A DNA stretch of 64,000 nucleotides from Bacteroidales bacterium (lineage in GTDB: Bacteria; Bacteroidota; Bacteroidia; Bacteroidales; JAADJA01), in NCBI GenBank assembly GCA_021740645.1, contig JAIOZL010000024.1:1-64000 (forward strand). The letters run 5' to 3'. Position numbers and translations under genes: made by a program. This document shows, in pieces, positions 27,656 through 36,009 of this stretch. The notes under the pieces were generated by a model. It saw only the letters and a list, made by a program, of their open reading frames with translations, was not told where the DNA came from and did not search any database. The number at the start of each line of letters is the position of its first letter. The first letter of the stretch is position 1.

Positions 27656-27781
27656 ATGGTAAAAGAAAAAAAAAGTAAAGAAAAAAGCAACGATAAAACA
27701 GCACCTACTAAAAACCTGAAAGAAAAAAGAGCTGCAAAAGCTGCAAAGCGGGCGAAAAAAAATAATGTAAGCGAAATATAG
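27656..27781 (+). CDS. Small Lys/Ala-rich protein (41 aa)
   Basis: An ATG at 27656 opens 41 codons: very basic, with a KNLKEKRAAKAAKRAKKN core, predicted helical, no Cys, no hydrophobic segment. It lies 32 bases after the cupin. The regular KEKRAAKAAKR helix suggests nucleic-acid or membrane-surface binding, as in small histone-like tails, but no family is recognised with certainty. Composition (few rare codons, in-frame Lys codons) supports real coding. Confidence 0.6.
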   Translation: MVKEKKSKEKSNDKTAPTKNLKEKRAAKAAKRAKKNNVSEI

Positions 27782-27875
27782 GTTTATTTCATCCTATTTC
27801 TACGAATACATTGAAAAAGGAATCCACCAGTATTGAATGGATTGTTATATACACTATTATTAATACCAGAGAATA

Positions 27876-30110
27876 ATGAAATTAGTTTTTATAGGCACAT
27901 ATCCACCCCGGCAATGTGGCATTGGTACTTTTACGAATGACTTATTCAACTACATGCTTTTAAGTAAGGAAAGTAAGGAAATAGGTCATGAAGGGTTTGT
28001 TGTGGCACTAAATGACCACGACATCGAATACAAATACCCAAAGCAAGTAAAACTAACCATCAGGCAGGAACATCAGGCAGATTATATAAAAGCTGCTAAA
28101 TTTATTAATCTGAGCGGTGCCGACCTTTGTATCCTTGAACATGAATTTGGTATTTTTGGAGGCCAAAGCGGAGTATATATTCTACCATTGTTACATCGAT
28201 TGGAAGTTCCGCTCATTGTTACCTTACATACCATACTCAAAACCCCTTCATACAATGAAAAGGCTATTTTACAGGAAATTTGCAAAATGGCCAATAAAAT
28301 CGTGGTGATGAGCCATAAAGCTGTTAAATTCCTGGTTACTATTTACAATGTACCTAAAGAGAAAATTGCTTTAATAGAACATGGAGTGCCCGACATTCAT
28401 TTTAGCTCTGAAAATTCGAAAAAGGAATTTAAGCTTGAAAGCAGGAAGGTATTGTTAACATTTGGATTTCTTGGACGGAACAAAGGCATTGAAACGGTTA
28501 TAAAAGCATTGCCCAAAGTTGTTGAAAAACATCCGGATGTTATATATATAGTTTTAGGAAAAACTCACCCCAGCATATTACGGCATTCAGGCGAAGAATA
28601 TCGCATATTTTTATTGCGGTTGGTTAAAACGCTTCAACTCGAAAAACATGTTATTTTTCTTAACGAATTTATTGGCGTTCAGGATTTGTTCAAATATTTG
28701 TATGCTTCCGATATTTATATTACCCCTTATTTGAATGAAGCCCAAATCACAAGTGGAACGCTATCCTTTGCAGTGGGTGTAGGTTGTGCTGCTATTTCTA
28801 CACCATATTGGCATGCTACAGAATTACTAGCCGAAGGAAGAGGGAAATTATTTAACTTTAATGATTCCGAAGGACTTTCTTCCACAATAAACGAACTTTT
28901 AGATAATCCTGAAGATTTAAAAGAGCTAAAAAGAAAAGCCTATGATTATGGAAGAAAGATTACCTGGTCCAAAACAGGTGAAAAATACGTGAAGCTTGCT
29001 TCCACTATTCTGAAAGAAGAACAAAATCAAGCAGAAAAGAAAGAAACGGTAATTGATTTACTTATACTTCCACCATTTTTATTGACTCATGTAAACCGGA
29101 TGACAGATGATACAGGCATCATACAACATGCAAAATTTGGTATTCCAAATTTAAAGGAAGGCTATTGCCTGGATGACAATGCAAGGGCTTTACTGATGGT
29201 GCTGATGGCTTACCGGCAAATGAAAGATACCAGGGCACTTGAATTATCTCCCGTTTATTTAAGCTATATCCATTATATGCAAAATGCTGACGGCACGTTT
29301 AGAAACTTTCTGAGCTTTAGTAGAAAATACCTCGATGAAGTTGGTTCCGAAGATTCTTTTGGCCGGACGATTTGGGCTTTGGGATATTTATTGGGCAATG
29401 CACCTAATGATGCCTATTACCAGACAGGCAGAATGATATTTTTTAATGCCGCTCCCAACTTTGAAAAAATAATGTCCATCAGAGGTATTGCAAATACAAT
29501 GATTGGGATAAGCTATTACCTTAAAAGTAATCCATCGGACGATTCGATGACCGAAAGGTTAAGGAGCCTTGCCAATGTATTAGTTAAACATTATAAGGAA
29601 AATGAATCTGGAGATTGGAAATGGTTTGAATCCTTGCTTGCCTACGATAATGGAATTTTACCGCTGGCACTTTTACATTCTGCAGAAATCCTTAACGACG
29701 ATAATATAACGAAAATAGGACTTTCAAGTATGAATTTTCTGTCGGGCCATACCCTTAAAGATAATTACTTATCAATTATCGGAAATGAAAAATGGTATAA
29801 AAAAGAGGAGGAACGCTCCGTTTTTGCCCAGCAACCCATCGATGCCATGGCCATGGTGTTAATGTACCACCAGGCCTTTCATGTTACTAATGACAAAGAA
29901 TACCTTAATAAGCTTTATACTTCGTTTTTATGGTTTCTGGGAGAAAACGATCTTAGAATGAGCCTCTATGATTTTGAGACCAAAGGTTGTTGCGACGGCT
30001 TTGAAAGTTATGGTGTTAACCGCAACCAGGGTGCTGAAAGTTCACTTGCCTATTTAATTTCGCACCTAACGGTATTGCAGGCTTATGAAGACTTTCACAA
30101 GTCAGATTAA
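27876..30110 (+). CDS. GT4 glycosyltransferase fused to a C-terminal alpha/alpha-toroid domain
   Basis: 744 residues in two parts. Residues 1-385 are a GT-B family 4 glycosyltransferase: FIGTYPPRQCGIGTFTNDL at the N-terminus, TFGFLGRNKGIETVIKALP opening the donor half, and an ITSGTLSFAVGVG region in place of the usual EGFG donor loop. Residues 395-744 form a helical (alpha/alpha)6-like domain with GYCLDDNARALLM, EDSFGRTIWALGYL and GAESSLAYLISHL, as in glycoside-hydrolase toroids. The fusion suggests one protein that makes or remodels a glycoside. Such fusions occur beside GH130 and PIG-L genes, as here. Donor and acceptor unknown. A strong terminator follows. Confidence 0.88.
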   Translation: MKLVFIGTYPPRQCGIGTFTNDLFNYMLLSKESKEIGHEGFVVALNDHDIEYKYPKQVKLTIRQEHQADYIKAAKFINLSGADLCILEHEFGIFGGQSGVYILPLLHRLEVPLIVTLHTILKTPSYNEKAILQEICKMANKIVVMSHKAVKFLVTIYNVPKEKIALIEHGVPDIHFSSENSKKEFKLESRKVLLTFGFLGRNKGIETVIKALPKVVEKHPDVIYIVLGKTHPSILRHSGEEYRIFLLRLVKTLQLEKHVIFLNEFIGVQDLFKYLYASDIYITPYLNEAQITSGTLSFAVGVGCAAISTPYWHATELLAEGRGKLFNFNDSEGLSSTINELLDNPEDLKELKRKAYDYGRKITWSKTGEKYVKLASTILKEEQNQAEKKETVIDLLILPPFLLTHVNRMTDDTGIIQHAKFGIPNLKEGYCLDDNARALLMVLMAYRQMKDTRALELSPVYLSYIHYMQNADGTFRNFLSFSRKYLDEVGSEDSFGRTIWALGYLLGNAPNDAYYQTGRMIFFNAAPNFEKIMSIRGIANTMIGISYYLKSNPSDDSMTERLRSLANVLVKHYKENESGDWKWFESLLAYDNGILPLALLHSAEILNDDNITKIGLSSMNFLSGHTLKDNYLSIIGNEKWYKKEEERSVFAQQPIDAMAMVLMYHQAFHVTNDKEYLNKLYTSFLWFLGENDLRMSLYDFETKGCCDGFESYGVNRNQGAESSLAYLISHLTVLQAYEDFHKSD

Positions 30111-30125
30111 TTGATTGAATAAAAA

Positions 30126-30148
30126 AAGTCCCGCCAAAGGCGGGACTT
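30126..30148. terminator. Bidirectional rho-independent terminator
   Basis: A perfect 10-bp stem AAGTCCCGCC / GGCGGGACTT with a 3-base loop, an A run before and T-rich sequence after. It lies between the convergent GT4 and cold-shock genes and can serve both. Confidence 0.93.
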
Positions 30149-30176
30149 AAAATTTTAAATGTTTATATATTATAAA

Positions 30177-30368
30177 CTATGCTAGTTTAACATTTACCGC
30201 ATTTAATCCTTTTTTTCCTTGTTCCAAATCAAAAGTTACTTCATCTTCTTCTCTTATACTTTCCTTTAAACCAGATGAATGTACAAAATATTCTTTTGAC
30301 GAATCTTTCTCTGTAATAAATCCGAATCCTTTCGAATCATTAAAAAATTTTACTGTTCCTTTATTCAT
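30177..30368 (-). CDS. Cold-shock protein (CspA family)
   Basis: 63 residues, a single cold-shock domain. RNP1 is KGFGFI (13-18) and RNP2 is YFVHSSGL; the first strand is GTVKFFNDS. It binds single-stranded RNA/DNA and acts as an RNA chaperone in cold or general stress. Its position among other stress genes fits that role. No composite element was found upstream of it. Confidence 0.96.
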   Translation of the reverse strand: MNKGTVKFFNDSKGFGFITEKDSSKEYFVHSSGLKESIREEDEVTFDLEQGKKGLNAVNVKLA

Positions 30369-30580
30369 TATGTTATATATTAATTTCGTGCAAGATACGA
30401 TATTAAATTAGCATATACTCATTTATATTTAATAATCTGAATATTAACTTCATATTGTGGTATTTTCCCGATTGAAAGTAGAATTATTCTACCAGGGAAT
30501 ACCCATTATGGGGTTGATTATACACAATTGATATGAGACACTTTGGTTTATTGTTATTTGAATAAGGATTTTCAGTGTGA

Positions 30581-31777
30581 TTAAAGTTCTTTCTCCGTTT
30601 CAATTGGTGGATTATTCAATCTTTCAAAAAACGGCGTTCTCTTTTGTTCAACGCATTTTGCAGCATACAGGTACATAGCGGCACTCCAGGTTTGCCAGTC
30701 CTGCCCCATGGGCTTACCGTTCTGGGCTTTTATCCATTCATTAAACCCAAAATTCAGTTTATTCTTGCTGGAAACTTTAATTAAATGGGTAAGCACTATC
30801 AACTTGTCCTCTGCTAACTTGAAACGTTTTGCAGCTACCAGGGCAGCAATATAAAACCCGCTTATAAAAGGCCATATTCCTCCATTATGGTATTCACCCG
30901 GATTGTTAAACTTAGAATATCTCGCACGCCAGTCAGGGTCTCCCGATTTAATATAGGGAAAAAAATTGGGTGGCAGGTCAACAGCCAGGTCGCCACTCTT
31001 TTTCATGCTCTCACATTCCTTTTCAATCCATGAAATCATTTCATCAGCTCTGAAAGGAGAAGCCAATCCGGAAAGTATAGCAATACTGTTACCTAGCAGG
31101 TCGAACCGTTCACTGCTATAAATTTTATAGCTCCAGAAAGCATAATAAGGTTTATACTTAACAACAAGGCCTTCATGCACATGACGATGCATTTCTCCTC
31201 CTGTAATGGTAAACCGGCTCATTGCGTTGCGCAATCTTTCAGCCTTTTCATTCTGATCAAATTGCCGGAGACAGGAAAAGTACAACGTGTTCACAAACAA
31301 GCCATATCCAATTACCCATTGTTCATCGCGCCAATCGCTTGTGGGCTGCTGGGCAACCAGATAACGGTCGGAAGGACTTTGATGCGCCATCCATTTGAAA
31401 GCTTTATCAACAGCTTCATTCAGAAAGCCTGCTTCACCTGATACTTTTCTGTATATGCCTACAGCCAGCAAAAACAGAGGCGTTGTATCACTCGCACCAC
31501 GGTCTTCTTTATCATGCACTAACGATGGGATATGGCCATGTTCGGTTTGATTTTTTGCAAGTGTCTCCAATACTTTCCTGATGGTCTTAAGTAGTTTTTG
31601 ATTGCCTGAAACGGCTATTCCAAATATAGATATCAGCAAATCGCGGGTATATGGTTCAGGATAACCCCAAGCTGCAGTCCGCGGCAGTCCGATGTAGGGT
31701 CCCTTGGCATTATGGATAAGTACTTCAAGGGCCGCTATCTTAGCATCTTCTATGTCTTGCCAGTATGATGTCTGCAT
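30581..31777 (-). CDS. (alpha/alpha)6-toroid glycoside hydrolase, GH100 (neutral invertase)/GH63-like
   Basis: 398 residues without a signal peptide. SDWRDEQWVIGYGLFVNTL and YHNGGIWPFISGFYIAAL match the two hallmark blocks of neutral/alkaline invertases and related amylo-glucosidases (DW.D....GY and YHNGG.WP), and QDWQTWSAAMYLYA is the C-terminal block. It should hydrolyse a glycosidic bond in the cytoplasm; sucrose, glucosyl-glycerate or similar solutes are possible, and the exact family is inferred from motifs only. It is the last gene of an operon with a GT4 and a PIG-L deacetylase (17-base gap). Confidence 0.8.
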   Translation of the reverse strand: MQTSYWQDIEDAKIAALEVLIHNAKGPYIGLPRTAAWGYPEPYTRDLLISIFGIAVSGNQKLLKTIRKVLETLAKNQTEHGHIPSLVHDKEDRGASDTTPLFLLAVGIYRKVSGEAGFLNEAVDKAFKWMAHQSPSDRYLVAQQPTSDWRDEQWVIGYGLFVNTLYFSCLRQFDQNEKAERLRNAMSRFTITGGEMHRHVHEGLVVKYKPYYAFWSYKIYSSERFDLLGNSIAILSGLASPFRADEMISWIEKECESMKKSGDLAVDLPPNFFPYIKSGDPDWRARYSKFNNPGEYHNGGIWPFISGFYIAALVAAKRFKLAEDKLIVLTHLIKVSSKNKLNFGFNEWIKAQNGKPMGQDWQTWSAAMYLYAAKCVEQKRTPFFERLNNPPIETEKEL

Positions 31778-31793
31778 TTTTATAATTTACAAT

Positions 31794-32936
31794 TTACCTG
31801 ATCCCTAACTTATCATTTATTATCTGTACAAACCGTTTTGCAACCACCCGGTAGTCAAAATTTTCCACCACGCGTTCACGACCAGCCCTGCCCATTTTAT
31901 CGCGTAAGGCTTTATCTTTCATAAGTTCTAACAAGTACTTTGCAATATCTTGCACGTTTGCCCGGTAATCCACGGTTCGTGGCTGTTTAAAAATCACTTT
32001 ATGCTGATCTTCAAATCCCGACTCTTCTCCGAGTAAAACTTCATTAACAGCAATTTTACGTGCTATTTTTGCCAGAAGAGCTGTTTCTCTATGAATGAGT
32101 GTATCCAGCATCCCCATAGCTTTAATGCTAATGACAGGTTTTCCGCAAGCACCAGCTTCTACCTGGGGCATCCCGAAACCTTCCAATCTCGAAGGTGCTG
32201 CATAAATATCACATGCCCCTATAAGGTAAGGCATAAAATTGCGGGAAATAGTATTGGTAGCATAGGTTACATTTTTTTCGATACCAAGGTGTACTGCCAT
32301 TTCCAGGTCCAATAAATTTTGAGTTTTGGTTCGGGGTTGTGGCCATACTTTACAAACATATTTCCAGTCGGGAGCTTTTGCGTCGATAATAGCCAATGCC
32401 TGCATTACTTCCTGCGCTCCTTTCGATGCGGCGTCACCTCCAACCGTAAGTATCATTAATTGATCAGGAGAAATACCAAGTGCTTCACGAACTGCCAAAA
32501 TTTTTGGATCCTCCTTCTGAAAAGGAATAAAAGTATCGGTATTACACCCTACAGGTAAAACTTCAATTTTATGTGCATTAATTCCATCACGGACATACAT
32601 CTCTTTTACCCAATTGGATGTAACCAGAATCAGTGGCAATTCATTTAAAACCTCCTGGTAATTTGCGATGTAACCGTCAGCAACGAGCCAGGGCACAGGC
32701 TGCACTCCATATCGTTGTGGATGCAACACCAGTTGAGGGGTATGCCCCCAATATCCTACACCCACCACTACATCCGGCACAAACCATCGATAATACCATT
32801 CCTTTTCCTGTGCTGATTCAAAATGTACTGCATGCGCATCAACACCCAGATCAAGTAAACCCTTATAGAGCAAATCGCCCTGGGTAGCAAGCCCTCCCGG
32901 AGAGGGGGGGTAATCGTATAATACCAATACTTTCAT
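31794..32936 (-). CDS. Family 4 glycosyltransferase
   Basis: 380 residues, GT-B fold: LVLYDYPPSPGGLATQGDLL with the Gly-rich loop at the N-terminus, LTVGGDAASKGAQEVMQALA opening the donor domain, and APSRLEGFGMPQVEAGACGKPVIS, the donor-binding ExFGxPxxE block (here EGFGMPQVEA). Its ATG overlaps the TGA of the PIG-L gene (ATGA), so the two are translationally coupled, and the hydrolase gene follows. This suggests one sugar-conjugate pathway. It is not BshA: the acceptor-side motifs of bacillithiol BshA are missing. Confidence 0.9.
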   Translation of the reverse strand: MKVLVLYDYPPSPGGLATQGDLLYKGLLDLGVDAHAVHFESAQEKEWYYRWFVPDVVVGVGYWGHTPQLVLHPQRYGVQPVPWLVADGYIANYQEVLNELPLILVTSNWVKEMYVRDGINAHKIEVLPVGCNTDTFIPFQKEDPKILAVREALGISPDQLMILTVGGDAASKGAQEVMQALAIIDAKAPDWKYVCKVWPQPRTKTQNLLDLEMAVHLGIEKNVTYATNTISRNFMPYLIGACDIYAAPSRLEGFGMPQVEAGACGKPVISIKAMGMLDTLIHRETALLAKIARKIAVNEVLLGEESGFEDQHKVIFKQPRTVDYRANVQDIAKYLLELMKDKALRDKMGRAGRERVVENFDYRVVAKRFVQIINDKLGIR

Positions 32937-33577
32937 ACTAAAACTCCTTTATTATTAAGCCATAATTTAGCTTCAAATGAATTTGCAAATTGCCAGAATG
33001 ATTCGGCCCGGGGAGTTGTTTCAGCTTCAAAGCTGTTTTTCTTAAATCCATAAGTTTCAGTAATTATTTTGTATTTTCTCTGCCATATCCGGTTTGTAAG
33101 TGTTCTATAAACTGTGGCGTTTTCAACAGGTTTGGGATAGTATTCTTTATTTCCATCCTCATAGGCAAAAGTCCAAAGTTCACTTGCAGATATTTTACCG
33201 GTATACCAGTTTTTAATAACTGCCTTACCTATTTCCTCGTGTCTGATATGCCTGGTGTATTCACCTGATGGGTTATGTGAAATAACTAAATCGTAATGCT
33301 GTGAGGGCAATAGGTCCAATATAGCATATTCAACTACTTTTTCATCCAAAGGATTCTGGTCGGGTCCATCATCAAGATTACCCATAACCCCTTCTGAATT
33401 GAGGACTTTTAATGCTTTGTAAAATTTAGAAGCGCGTTCATTATCGCTTCCCCGACAAAGACAAACAATAAAGCACTTCCATAAAGGATTGCTCAATATT
33501 GTTCCTCCTGCCCATAATGTTTCATCATCAGGATGGGCAACTATTATTACTACATTTTTGGTTGTGATTTGGGCCAT
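32933..33577 (-). CDS. PIG-L family N-deacetylase
   Basis: 214 residues of the LmbE/PIG-L fold. The zinc-site motif AHPDDE is at residues 14-19 and the distal His-containing motif is TRHIRHEEIGKAV. The family removes acetyl groups from N-acetylglucosamine conjugates (as in MshB or BshB). The substrate here is unknown. It is first in an operon with a GT4 (4-base overlap) and a GH100-like hydrolase, which fits removal of an acyl group from a glycoside made or broken by the neighbours. Confidence 0.92.
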   Translation of the reverse strand: MAQITTKNVVIIVAHPDDETLWAGGTILSNPLWKCFIVCLCRGSDNERASKFYKALKVLNSEGVMGNLDDGPDQNPLDEKVVEYAILDLLPSQHYDLVISHNPSGEYTRHIRHEEIGKAVIKNWYTGKISASELWTFAYEDGNKEYYPKPVENATVYRTLTNRIWQRKYKIITETYGFKKNSFEAETTPRAESFWQFANSFEAKLWLNNKGVLV

Positions 33578-33617
33578 TAAGTATAATTTGAGATATAGTT
33601 TAAGTTATGATAGATAT

Positions 33618-33635
33618 GGGGTCACGCACCTTTAG
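33618..33635. repeat. GGGGTCACGCACCTTT-type word upstream of the PIG-L operon
   Basis: This 18-base word resembles the AAGGTGCCTGACCCC sequences scattered in many environmental genomes near RAYT-type transposase relics. Only one copy is seen here and no transposase lies near. Weak. Confidence 0.25.
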
Positions 33636-33823
33636 TATAATAATCGTGTTGACATTATACAAGTTCTCTTACAAACGTGGATATTCTAAATACACCCTTC
33701 CCGGCCTGAAGAGTATCTTGGGATTACCTGAATTGGCTTAAGTAAAATAAAACTCCATTTAAATTATTTGTGATGATAGGTTTTCATGTAACATCGATAA
33801 CATCTCATTAGCACTATAAGCAC

Positions 33824-34006
33824 TTAAGCTATTTCCATTTGCTTCTTCTCCTCTCTGTAAAATTGAAGCTTATACTCTATCATGCATAACATGTCCTGTT
33901 CTTCGGCTTCATAATACGGCAAATCATCATCAGTAAGTTCCGGATGTTTAAGTTTTAGTCGGAACCGGAGTTCATTCCATTGTCCGGGAGTTAAGATTTC
34001 GCCCAT
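33824..34006 (-). CDS. CsbD-like small stress protein
   Basis: 60 residues. WNELRFRLKLKHPELTDDDL followed by an acidic segment and IEYKLQFYREEKKQ matches the CsbD/YjbJ layout: a Trp, a basic helix, the LTDDDL turn, then a second helix. CsbD proteins rise in general stress and stationary phase; their molecular role is unknown. It lies about 170 bases downstream of copy B of the shared promoter element, behind a long inverted repeat in the leader. Confidence 0.75.
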   Translation of the reverse strand: MGEILTPGQWNELRFRLKLKHPELTDDDLPYYEAEEQDMLCMIEYKLQFYREEKKQMEIA

Positions 34007-34034
34007 GTTGTTGAAGTTTTATGTAAAACTAAAA

Positions 34035-34143
34035 AAGCAGTGTAAATAGCATGGAATCTGAAAAATAAAATTCCCAGGGTTTGTCTGATTACCAACATGT
34101 GATTCGGAGTTTTCCATGACTGAATTTCTATTTACAACTGCTT
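34035..34143 (-). repeat. Long inverted repeat in the 5' leader of the CsbD-like gene
   Basis: Left arm 34035-34056 and right arm 34112-34143 (both read as AAGCAGT, GTAAATAG, CATGGAA blocks; the right arm has one extra T and a 9-base insertion). The transcribed leader would fold into a stem of about 22 bp with a bulge and a loop near 55 bases. It lies between the -7 box of copy B and the start codon, so it may control translation or be a MITE-like remnant. Confidence 0.7.
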
Positions 34144-34172
34144 AATTAGTTGGTTTATTTATTAAGAGACTT

Positions 34173-34239
34173 TAAAATTATGCTAAATGACCTCAAAAAG
34201 TGTTACACAATTTTGTAAAAAATTTACATAATTCACACA
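34173..34239 (-). promoter_or_regulatory. Composite stress promoter element, copy B
   Basis: Read on the minus strand: box 1 TGTGTGAA 34239-34232, box 2 TTATGTAA 34231-34224, 13 bases, box 3 TTGTGTAA 34210-34203, 22 bases, -7 box TAATTTTA 34180-34173. The CsbD-like gene is downstream. Confidence 0.85.
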
Positions 34240-34497
34240 TTTTGAGGGATGTCAAATTAATAGAGTAATAAAATAAAGTAGATTACCACAGTTTACAGGC
34301 CATTTCACCGTGGTTTTTCTTAAATGAAATCAAACCGTAAATGATCCAATCATGTAAAGATCATTATTCTTCTTTTTATACAGCGATCACTGGGAAGGCT
34401 CCTGCCCTCCCCCTCTAAAAAAGTTCCTTTTTCAAAACCTGCATGAATAAAAATTTTCATTTTTATGGTGGGTACTAATATTTCAGGTTGGGACAGG

Positions 34498-34686
34498 TTA
34501 AAGGCCTATAATTATTTCACGTATTTCAGCTTTTGTCATACGAAGTTTATATGCAACCAAACTTAACAGAATATTTACATTTCCCGATTGAGAGGACATA
34601 TCCACCTCTGTTAGCTGGGGAAATCTTTTTCTGAGCTTAAATTTAAGTGCGTTTAAATTCCCCGGATTAAGATCTGAATTTGACAT
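34498..34686 (-). CDS. CsbD-like small protein, divergent
   Basis: 62 residues with the same layout as the downstream CsbD-like gene: LNALKFKLRKRFPQLTEVDM aligns with WNELRFRLKLKHPELTDDDL, and a C-terminal helix ends YKLRMTKAEIREII. The Trp is replaced by Leu. It is the last gene of a likely operon after a coiled-coil protein and a DUF5670 peptide, 20 bases after the latter. Confidence 0.65.
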   Translation of the reverse strand: MSNSDLNPGNLNALKFKLRKRFPQLTEVDMSSQSGNVNILLSLVAYKLRMTKAEIREIIIGL

Positions 34687-34706
34687 AAAAGGACCTATCG
34701 AATAAT

Positions 34707-34859
34707 TTATAATTTTTTATTAAAAACCAGCCTGATGACTATGATAAATCCGGCGAGTACCAGCAGCATGTGAACATACCTGTAGGCATCAAAACCAAAA
34801 AAAATGATGGCCCAGATAATAACCAGTAAGCCTGCTATTACAAAAAGTGAATTTTTCAT
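34707..34859 (-). CDS. DUF5670 (lmo0937-type) small membrane protein, copy 2
   Basis: 50 residues, missed by long-ORF searches. Two hydrophobic helices: MKNSLFVIAGLLVIIW and HMLLVLAGFIIVIRLVF, with the family pattern WAIxFF then a His before the second helix. Its paralogue lies 1.3 kb upstream (WAIGFF and HILLVIALI blocks). These peptides are inner-membrane proteins often tied to stress responses; function unknown. It sits between the coiled-coil gene (24-base gap) and the CsbD-like gene. Confidence 0.82.
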   Translation of the reverse strand: MKNSLFVIAGLLVIIWAIIFFGFDAYRYVHMLLVLAGFIIVIRLVFNKKL

Positions 34860-34883
34860 ATGAAAGAAATATATAGAATTGAT

Positions 34884-35513
34884 TTAAACTGTAAATGCCT
34901 GTTTAATACGTTGCCAGGCTTCAGTCATTTCATCTGAAAATTTATCCCAATTTTCAGTCCGATCTTCATATTTTTTTGAAATTTTATCGTCAATCAGGTG
35001 CAATACACTTGAAATCTCTTTCTTTTTTTTCTCCCACTCTACTTTTGCTTCTTCTTTTCCAAGGTGAAGCTGTAATCTAAATAAATCAAAACGGGTATAA
35101 AAATCCTCCAGCTTATCTACAGTGTCATCGGTTAAAATGCCAATCTTTCCTTTTGAAGAATCATAAGCCTCTGCGATATTCATTTTTAATTGTTGAATTC
35201 CATTACTTATGGTTTCCTGTTGCTCTTTCAGGGCATCCTCGGTTTCGGCTTTTCCAAGAGCAGCCTGAACACGCAACATTTCAATAGAAGATTTTATTTT
35301 TTGTACTTTTATTTCACTAAGATCTTTAACATTATGTATATTGGCATTCACCGATTCAAGCCAGGTACTTAGATTTTTCTTCTGATTCTCGAATTCATTC
35401 TTTATTTGTTCTGCTTCAAACAGGAGGAGCTCATTTATTAATGATGCCAACGATTTCCAATCATTGAGTTTCTTTTCTGCTTTTTCCTTATATATTTGGT
35501 TTTGCTTCATCAA
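34884..35513 (-). CDS. Cytoplasmic coiled-coil protein with duplicated module
   Basis: 209 residues, nearly all helical, rich in Lys/Glu, no signal peptide and no Cys. It contains an internal duplication: residues 78-103 (MLRVQAALGKAETEDAL) and 143-168 (LFRLQLHLGKEEAKVEW). A C-terminal NW-x-x-F segment (188-207, ENWDKFSDEMTEAWQRIKQA) follows. The same module and tail occur in the lipoprotein gene at 37048-37500. This suggests a stress-related filament or anchoring protein in the cytoplasm. No named family recognised. Confidence 0.75.
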   Translation of the reverse strand: MMKQNQIYKEKAEKKLNDWKSLASLINELLLFEAEQIKNEFENQKKNLSTWLESVNANIHNVKDLSEIKVQKIKSSIEMLRVQAALGKAETEDALKEQQETISNGIQQLKMNIAEAYDSSKGKIGILTDDTVDKLEDFYTRFDLFRLQLHLGKEEAKVEWEKKKKEISSVLHLIDDKISKKYEDRTENWDKFSDEMTEAWQRIKQAFTV

Positions 35514-35574
35514 AATTTTATCTATTGGTTTAAATTAAAATAGTCTTCACAGCTGTTTCGCTAATATCTGCATA

Positions 35575-36009
35575 TTAATCCCAAAACCTGTCAGTTGTTA
35601 ACACAATTGTATTACCCGGATACTGAGCTTCTTCGTTTTCTTCAGCTGAAATAAATATTTTGGTTGGTTTAAAAGATGACACCGTTTCAAAAGTCGCATT
35701 CAAATTACTTGAAGTGGACACTCTCCCAAGGTTTTCATTAGTTTGCTGGTCGGTAAGCATCCAAATAACATAAGTTTTCTTGGGAGGCTGTAATCTTTCT
35801 ATTTCCGCAAGATTTGACAGATGAATTTGAATGACATAATTGTTATTATTGTCTGTTTTCACTTTCACATAACCCTCTGCTGCCGGAACTACTATTGATT
35901 TTAAGAAGACTATCTTTTTGGCGCATGAGGTGAATGATACTACCATTATTGTTACTAAAATTCCCATTAAGATATTTCTAACAGGGCTGTTTAAAATTTT
36001 TGATTTCAT
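35575..36009 (-). CDS. Lipoprotein with anti-sigma-K (RskA C-terminal)-like domain
   Basis: 144 residues. The signal region ends in lipobox SFTSC (Cys29), so it is lipidated in the periplasm. The rest has the layout of the extracytoplasmic beta-domain of RskA anti-sigma factors: ERLQPPKKTYVIWMLTD, then LGRVSTSSNL, then PTKIFISAEENEEAQYPGNT. There is no cytoplasmic sigma-binding part and no sigma factor next door, so this may be a free-standing sensor-type or structural domain. The resemblance is by pattern only. Confidence 0.65.
   Translation of the reverse strand: MKSKILNSPVRNILMGILVTIMVVSFTSCAKKIVFLKSIVVPAAEGYVKVKTDNNNNYVIQIHLSNLAEIERLQPPKKTYVIWMLTDQQTNENLGRVSTSSNLNATFETVSSFKPTKIFISAEENEEAQYPGNTIVLTTDRFWD

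Larger units (their letters stand above)
34007..34497. other. Regulatory intergenic region of the CsbD-like gene
   Basis: About 490 bases with no convincing gene. It holds copy B of the composite element (34173-34239), a long inverted repeat in the leader (34035-34056 and 34112-34143), an imperfect ACCAC/GTGGT hairpin at about 34287-34318 and a weak AT-only hairpin (34446-34465) that may end the upstream small gene. A 32-codon frame in the leader (ATG GAA AAC TCC) is too poor to call. Confidence 0.6.

Noticed and set aside
31794..33577. Possible bacillithiol pathway pair (GT4 plus PIG-L, like bshA-bshB)
   Set aside because: The GT4 does not carry BshA acceptor motifs and the next gene is a glycoside hydrolase, so the similarity stops at enzyme class.
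34070..34110. 32-codon leader ORF in the CsbD-like gene's 5' region
   Set aside because: Composition and conservation cannot be judged; it lies inside the inverted repeat, so it is more likely RNA structure than protein.
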